A program made the position numbers and the translations under genes. The notes under the pieces were generated by a model, which searched no databases, was not told the DNA's origin, and worked only from the letters and a program-made list of their open reading frames with translations. Positions 58,866 through 64,000 of a DNA stretch of 64,000 bases are shown here, one piece after another. The DNA comes from CAWAMR01 sp963783095 (GTDB lineage Bacteria; Planctomycetota; Planctomycetia; Gemmatales; Gemmataceae), in contig CAWAMR010000006.1 in the NCBI GenBank assembly GCA_963783095.1, forward strand, positions 248,001 through 312,000, given 5' to 3'. How positions within the stretch are numbered: position 1 is the stretch's first letter; each line of letters begins with the position of its first letter.

Positions 58866-59188
58866 CACGTGACTCCTTGCACACAGGCCCCGAACTGGAC
58901 AATCCAGCATTCGCTATTCCGATTCGTCTCGGCCTCGGCCGGGAAAACCAAAGACGGGTTTCCTCCTCATTGGACCCGTTGCCGTTGGTGCGGTCCAGGG
59001 GTGACTGAAGCGTTTCGTCCGACAGGGCGACAGGCATTGGGAACCACGCGTGCAAAGCGGTACTATGAATGGAAACGGTGTGCAGAGCCGCCACGAACGT
59101 TGATCCGCATGACTGTGACCAAGTACGCTCGGGCAACCTCGTGACCGCAATGTGACGCAACCAATCCATGAACGAGGGAGACCTCGCG
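58866..59188. other. Intergenic region, no gene seen
   Basis: About 320 bases between divergent genes. Several short open frames are present on both strands but show no protein-like features. It should hold promoters for both flanking genes; I see no clear boxes or repeats. Confidence 0.4.
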
Positions 59189-59539
59189 ATGTTCAAAGGC
59201 AAGGCAGAACTGACCGACCCCGAGAAAGGCAACGTGGTGGCGACATTCACGGAGACCTGCCACGACGATGGGACTGCGGCCGCCACGGTCCGGCTCCGAA
59301 CTCCGATCACGCTTCAGGGCACCGAGCTCCTTGAAATCATCGGCACAGTGTCGCCCACGCCAATGATCTCCGTCGGGGCAAGCGACCCGAGCGGAACCGA
59401 GATCTGCGAATTCCATGGGAAAAGCGCGATCGGCTGCATCCCGGACGGCGCAGACCTCACGCTGGTGAAAAGCCCCGGCGGCCCTCTCAAGACCCTGCTC
59501 GTCGTCGTTGGAAAAGGACAGGTCTATCGGTCGAGCTAG
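59189..59539 (+). CDS. Small hypothetical protein
   Basis: GGGAG eight bases before ATG 59189 favours this start over ATG 59168. The 116-residue protein is beta-rich: LTDPEKGNVVATFTETCHDDG, TVRLRTPITLQGTELLEIIG, LTLVKSPGGPLKTLLVVVGKG. No signal peptide, no known family. It precedes the secreted TPR protein by 17 bases and may share its transcript. Confidence 0.6.
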   Translation: MFKGKAELTDPEKGNVVATFTETCHDDGTAAATVRLRTPITLQGTELLEIIGTVSPTPMISVGASDPSGTEICEFHGKSAIGCIPDGADLTLVKSPGGPLKTLLVVVGKGQVYRSS

Positions 59540-59556
59540 TCAAGGTAGGTTTTATC

Positions 59557-61050
59557 ATGTCGCGACTCGAAACACGAAAACACTGCGCTGGGCCTGTGCG
59601 TCATCCTCAGTCTCGCCAGCTCGCCGCTCGCGGCGGCCGGCCAGGAACCCGAGAAGGTCGAAAGCTCACTGAGGTTCCAGGCCCACATGGAAGCCATCTA
59701 CGTCAACTTCGACCAGAAGTCGGTCGTCCCCTGGCTCAAGCCGATTTTCGAGGTCCTGGATCACCGATTCGTCAAGGAGACAAAGCCGCGAACCATCGTG
59801 GTCGAGGTCACGCTGCATACCGATCGGCCGGCCGAAGTTGTCGTGGTGAGCCGGCCCGCGCTTAGTGACGCCGATACCAAGGCCGTGCTCGAAACCGCGG
59901 ATATCGCAAAGTCGCCGCACAGTCTCGTCGTGGATGGCACGTTCCGGATCGTCACCAAGGTGAACGGCGGCACTCCCGACGAATCGGGGCCGTTTTCCCC
60001 GCCGCTGGTATCGCGGGAAGATCGCGAGCTCGCCTCGTTTCAGCGCCAGAACACGGTGGCGGGCAAGCGAGCACTCTTGCGGGGCTGGGCGCGCACAGAC
60101 GCCATACCCCTTCTCGCGGCGTTCGCGCTCCACCGCAATCGACCCGAGGACGAAGCCACTCGCAGATTCGGAAAGGCGCTTCAGGGTGTGAAGGGCGAAG
60201 GTCCGATCGACGTCGCGGCGGTCACCGACAAGAACCCCGAGTTCTGGCGGGCGATGATCCAGTCACCGCGCGGCGACTTGTTGATCGCCACGTCGGCCGT
60301 CGCGCTTCGCGCCGCCAGTGGGGAGATCCATTACGCCCGGCGGCTCGCCGCCGCTCTCGAGGCCTTCGCCTCCGAAGACTTCGGTGCAGTCGGCGTCCTG
60401 CGCAACTTTCGCGCAGAGTCCGACTCTACGAAGACGAATTGAGCCCGCGCATCCGGAACGGCGTTGCGCTTCACGACGAGGGTCGTTTCGACGAGGCACT
60501 TACGATCTACGACGACGTTCTCAAGGACGATCCGAATTCACCTTCGGCGCTCTACGAGAGGTTCCAGACTCAACTGGCCAGATCGGTGAAAAACAGGCCC
60601 AGCGCCCGCCCGACTGGTCTGCGGCCCGCAAGGCCATCCTGAAGGCCGACCCGCTCTATGAGTCGATGGCTCAAGCCTCGAGCACCGACGAGCTCTACGA
60701 ATTACTGCTGCGCAAAGAAATCGAAACGCTTTTCAAGAAACGTGAGAACTTCACACGCGACATCATTCGTTATGCCGACATCGCGCCTCGATCTCGGTCA
60801 GCCTGGGTTCGCGGCGATGGTGTACTGGAATGCCTGGCGCGAGATCGATCCCGCGGAGTACGCAAATCGCAACCTGAGCGAAGACATGCTTTATTGCCTC
60901 GAGCAACTGGGCGTCAAGGATGTGAAGACAAACTTCCCCGGCGACCACGCCGCGCAGTTCAAGCGGATCGATGCAGAACGAGCCAAGCGAAAGCAGCAAA
61001 CGCCGCAAGCGATCGGTCCGGACCAAAAGGCCCCCAATGGAAAGCCGTGA
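59557..61050 (+). CDS. Secreted protein with TPR-like segment (several frameshifts)
   Basis: ATG 59557 opens MSRLETRK; a slip within the first codons leads to LCVILSLASSPLAAAGQEPE, a signal peptide. Further slips near 60435, 60580 and 60790 join fragments into about 495 residues. The middle has PRTIVVEVTLHTDRPAEVVV and a helical part; NGVALHDEGRFDEALTIYDDVLKDDPNSPSALYER is a clear TPR pair; the end is AAMVYWNAWREIDPAEYANRNL to PNGKP. Unknown role, probably periplasmic. All fragments follow one another without gaps, which supports a single gene. Confidence 0.65.
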
Positions 61051-61132
61051 GCCGCCGAGCCCGCGGTAGGACAGAGGGCGGGGTCGTCCCACATCGATTC
61101 AGGGGCGACAGCCTCCGGTGTCCCGCATCGGT

Positions 61133-61851
61133 TCAGGCTCGTATTCTTGCGCGAGCGCCGATTGAATCCATGTCCGCAGCCGGTCGCGCCAGGGCGACGA
61201 GATCGTTTGTGTCTTCTTCGCGCAGCCAGTGCCGTATCTCGTCAGCCCGGATCAACAGGAATTTGCTCGCCTCAGTGGGGGAGTACGTGCCATCCGACCC
61301 GAGCTGCACGATCACGACTGATTCCCCGTCGAACCGCCAGAGTTCGGGCACTCGGAGACGCGGCGTAGATCGCGTCCCGGTCGATCTGCGGTGGTGACAT
61401 GTCGATTTCGATGGCAAGATCAGGGTTGGGATAATCATCAATGTTTCGGGATCGCCGCTTACGTGCTGCTGTATCTCGCGCGAGCTTTTCGGCCGTAAAG
61501 AAATAGCACTGGTCGGCCTCGACGCCTCGCAATAATTCAATACGTTTCCAGGTCGTCTCACCCGCCCCGCGGCGGGGGATGCGCAAGTCGTCTGCAATCG
61601 CGTGCACCAGTTGACCGAACAGGTCCTCGTAGTCTTCGTGCTCGCGACCTTTCACCATGATCTCGAGATCCTTTCCGTCATACGCCAAGAATACTTTCTG
61701 CTTCTCATCGATGGCGTCCGAAAGCGCGTCGTAGAGCTCCCAGGACAATCCGCCGCACTGCGATTCGCTGTTCGCCGGAAGTGTCTGACGATGCGGCGCA
61801 CGACGGCCTCGGACCGACAACCCTTGGCGGATCACTGGCGATCGTTGACAT
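61133..61851 (-). CDS. Uma2-family putative nuclease, copy 1 (frameshifts)
   Basis: The start at 61851 gives MSTIASDPPRVVGPRPSC; a slip near 61740 leads to GLSWELYDALSDAIDEKQKVFLAYDGKDLEIMVKG, and another near 61360 to RVPELWRFDGESVVIVQLG. The Uma2/DUF820 pattern is seen: ADQCYFF, DDYPNPDLAIEIDMS (the PDLhhEh catalytic-type segment, with E) and ELWRFDG. Uma2 proteins have a restriction-endonuclease-like fold of unknown target and are numerous in planctomycetes and cyanobacteria. About 235 residues. A close paralogue lies directly upstream on the same strand. Confidence 0.82.
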
Positions 61852-61944
61852 GAACTGGCTCCAATTCGATCGTCGAGCGGTCATCGAGGAGAGCATGAAC
61901 CCGACCGCCTACCTCCCTATCATGCCCCAAACCATCTTGAACCG

Positions 61945-62663
61945 CTACTTCTGCAGTCGCGGCGCCAGAACGGCCAGGTTCCAGGCCCGCAGGCGATCGC
62001 GCCACGCGGCCGGATCATCGGCGTTTTCGTCGACGACCCAGCGCTGCACCTCTTCTGCCCGAATCGCCAGGAAGCGGCTCATCTCGGCAGCGGATATACT
62101 GTCCTTGCTCGCCAAGCTGCTCGATGACCACGGATTCGCCGTCAAATCGCCAGATTTCATCCACTTGCAACGCCTGATAAATCGCCTGGCGGTCGATCTC
62201 GGATGGCGAAATGTCAATCTCGATCGCGAGATCGGGGTTGGGATAGTCCGCGACATCCTGCGACCGCCGTTTGACCGCGTCGCGATCCTTGGCCAGCTTC
62301 TCGGGCTGAAAGTAGTAACATTGGTCGGCTTCCAGGCCCCGCGCAATCTCGGGCCTTTTCCAGGTCGTTTCGCCCGCCGAGCTGCAGTCGATGCGGAGGT
62401 CGTCCGTGATGGCGGTGACCAACTTGCCGAATCGATCCTTGAAATGCTCGTGCACTCGCCCCTTCACCATGATCTCAAGATCCTTTCCATCATACGCCAG
62501 ATAGACTCGTCTGGCGCGGATCGATGGCGGCGGAGAGCGCGTCGTAGAGCTCCCACGATAGGCCCCGGATCGCAATTCGCTTTTCCGGGCGCGGCGTGCT
62601 TGCGCACGGCATCGCCGCCTGCGGCATGGCAGATTTTGGCGGGGCGCGCGTGACTGTTGACAT
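61945..62663 (-). CDS. Uma2-family putative nuclease, copy 2 (frameshifts)
   Basis: The start at 62663 (MSTVTRAPPKSAM) is followed by AIRGLSWELYDALSAAIDPRQT; slips occur near 62515 and 62095. Same order of motifs as copy 1: AYDGKDLEIMVKGRVHEHFKDR, ADQCYYFQPEK, VADYPNPDLAIEIDIS, EIWRFDGESVVIEQL, ending ERV-type helix and LAVLAPRLQK. The two genes are separated by 93 bases and are clearly duplicates with strong identity (SWELYDAL, DGKDLEIMVKGR, WRFDGESVV). Confidence 0.83.
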
Positions 62664-62881
62664 GATTCCGGCTCCAAGTCGAAAGAGGAGCGGTGGCAAT
62701 TGTCATTTCGGTTCGGGCCTGCTGGCCCGCAGACAAATTATAGCCGATCGGGTGCGCCACCGGCATGAGTCGTTAGCGGAATCGGGCTCGACCCGCCATC
62801 TCGACGCGCCGTACAATCGCAACAGGCCAGAAGTGAATGCCGCTCGGAAAGAACCCCACGTCCGGGAAATGTGATCCAATC

Positions 62882-64000
62882 ATGCTTGCCGACGATCTCT
62901 CCGAATCCTCTGAAGAAGTGCGATCCGGCCGATCCGCGATATGCGACCGAAGTCGTCGATCGAGTTCTTTCAGGCCGCGCGCAAGCGGGGCCAGCGACGT
63001 GCATTTCCAGCCTGGCGCGGCAGGCCTCGACCTGACCTGGCGGATCGACGGCGTGTTGCAGGCGGTGACGTCGATTCCGGCCAAGGTCGGCCCCAACATC
63101 GTGGCGCGGCTCAAGGTTCTTTCGGAGCTGCTCACCTACCGGACGGACGTCCCGCAAGAAGGGCGGATCAAGGGCGAGCCGGGCGAGGTGGAGATGCGGG
63201 TGAGCACGTTTCCCACGCTTTTCGGCGAGAAGGCCGTGGTTCGTCTGTTCGCGGCCCCGGGGCTTTTCCTGCGGATCGAAGAACTGGGCCTGCCCGCGGA
63301 GGTCAGCGACGGCCTGGGCCGGTTGCTGGGCGAGACCTCCGGCGCGATCGTGCTCGCCGGCCCCTCCGGCAGCGGCAAGACGACCACGATCTACGCGTGC
63401 CTGCGCGAGCTGGCCGCGCGGTCGAAGGGCCAGCGCAGCCTGGCGACGCTCGAAGACCCGATCGAGGCCGTCGTGCCGGGCGTGGCCCAGGCCCAGGTCA
63501 ACCTGGCCGCCGGCCTCACACTCGAGTCGGGCCTCAAGTCGCTGTTGCGGCAAGACCCGGAAGTCATCGCCATCGGCGAGATTCGCGACCGGGCCACCGC
63601 AGAGATCGCCCTGCAGGCCGCACTCACCGGCCACTTGATCCTCACCACGTTTCACGCCGGCAGTGCCTGCGAGGTGATCGGCAGGCTGCTCGACATGGGG
63701 ATCGAGCCCTACGTCGTGCGCAGCGGCCTGCGCGCGTGGTGGCCCAGCGCCTGGTGCGACGGCTCTGCTCCTGCTCGAAGACCGCTGTGCACGCCGACCA
63801 GTTCCTGGGCCTGCCCGTGCAAACCGCTCGCGTGCCGCATGGCTGCGAGCTCTGCCGGGGCACAGGGTACCGCGGCCGCACCGTGCTCGCGGAGCTGCTG
63901 CTTCCCGAGCACGAGGACATCGCCCGCGCCATCCTGCGCCCAAGCGGACGTTCGCCAGCCTCGAACAAGTGGCATCTGCGAGCCGGGATGGTCGATCGCT
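62882..64000 (+). CDS. GspE/PulE-type secretion ATPase, 3'-truncated (frameshifts)
   Basis: Probable start ATG 62882 (MLADDLSESSEEVRSG) or ATG 62838. The N-terminal helix domain VVDRVLSGRAQAGASDVHFQP (a slip near 62990) leads to the PAS-like and ATPase core: WRIDGVLQAV, KVLSELLTYRTDVPQEGRI, IVLAGPSGSGKTTTIYACLREL (Walker A GPSGSGKTT near residue 160), ATLEDPIEAVVPG (Asp box), LLRQDPEVIAIGEIRD (Walker B) and LTGHLILTTFHAG (His box). After a slip near 63733, CSCSKTA and CELCRGTGYRGR give the four-cysteine zinc site of GspE. It powers type II secretion or type IV pilus assembly. It runs off the window edge. Confidence 0.85.
   Translation, partial: MLADDLSESSEEVRSGRSAICDRSRRSSSFRPRASGASDVHFQPGAAGLDLTWRIDGVLQAVTSIPAKVGPNIVARLKVLSELLTYRTDVPQEGRIKGEPGEVEMRVSTFPTLFGEKAVVRLFAAPGLFLRIEELGLPAEVSDGLGRLLGETSGAIVLAGPSGSGKTTTIYACLRELAARSKGQRSLATLEDPIEAVVPGVAQAQVNLAAGLTLESGLKSLLRQDPEVIAIGEIRDRATAEIALQAALTGHLILTTFHAGSACEVIGRLLDMGIEPYVVRSGLRAWWPSAWCDGSAPARRPLCTPTSSWACPCKPLACRMAASSAGAQGTAAAPCSRSCCFPSTRTSPAPSCAQADVRQPRTSGICEPGWSIA

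Noticed and set aside
62738..63943. Long minus-strand open frame (401 codons) at the end of the window
   Set aside because: It is antisense to the GspE-type ATPase, whose motifs are unmistakable; long antisense frames are expected in GC-rich DNA. Its product is low-complexity R/A/G.
1..64000. tRNA or rRNA genes
   Set aside because: No GGTTCRANTCC-type T-arm with a matching acceptor stem and no rRNA signature segment was found by eye; a tRNAscan run would be decisive.

Overview
The window looks like a chromosomal piece of a planctomycete, probably Gemmatales. The evidence is gene content: HEAT/WD40 beta-propeller proteins with signal peptides, a membrane-anchored single-haem cytochrome with an EPKPEPK linker, runs of short leucine-rich-repeat lipoproteins, an FHA-GAF-histidine kinase, DUF3467, Uma2 nucleases and long dispersed palindromes. 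The sequence carries many single-base frameshifts, even in atpA, rlmL and tsaC. Most can be repaired by removing one extra base outside long homopolymers, so I read them as sequencing or assembly errors (insertion-type long-read error) rather than gene decay. Gene spans below are given across the repaired frames.

Layout. 1-6.1 kb: F1 ATP synthase operon atpH(partial)-atpA-atpG-atpD-atpC, with a BrnT/DUF4258-like toxin-type gene and an unknown gene between atpA and atpG; the unknown gene overlaps the atpG start. 6-10.5 kb: hypothetical, HEAT/beta-propeller and secretin-N-type secreted proteins, then moaE. 10.5-14.3 kb (minus): a tightly overlapping three-gene operon with a KGGVGR-type MinD/ParA-like ATPase fused to TPRs, the best candidate for an undescribed system. 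14.4-19 kb: a RimK-like ATP-grasp ligase and glgX, with fused 3' tails of a lost second copy of both genes between them. 19-24.3 kb: RlmL-like methyltransferase, WaaP-like kinase, Nudix, and a minus-strand cluster with DUF4365, HicA-like and aspartic-protease-like genes. 24.5-27.7 kb: FHA-GAF-histidine kinase, lipoprotein, BON protein. 27.8-29.75 kb: a group II intron inserted exactly into one arm of a 41-bp inverted repeat. 29.8-36 kb: an esterase/glycosidase-like fusion, a WD40 protein and an anchored cytochrome. 36.3-44.6 kb: six tandem paralogous LRR lipoproteins, the last split by an ISKra4-like element with a 9-bp target duplication. 44.6-55.8 kb: Tat-exported protein, two tandem beta-lactamase-family hydrolases, YnfA, TsaC/Sua5, TPR protein, two-domain cyclase, RND adaptor.

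At about 55.84 kb two truncated genes meet (an amidohydrolase tail and a TPR tail) and base composition becomes clearly more GC-rich. The rest (truncated haemoglobin-ankyrin fusion, DsbD-N-like protein, secreted TPR protein, two Uma2 genes, partial GspE-type ATPase) may be a true rearrangement or a mis-join to another planctomycete-like contig.

No rRNA, tRNA or CRISPR array was recognised.
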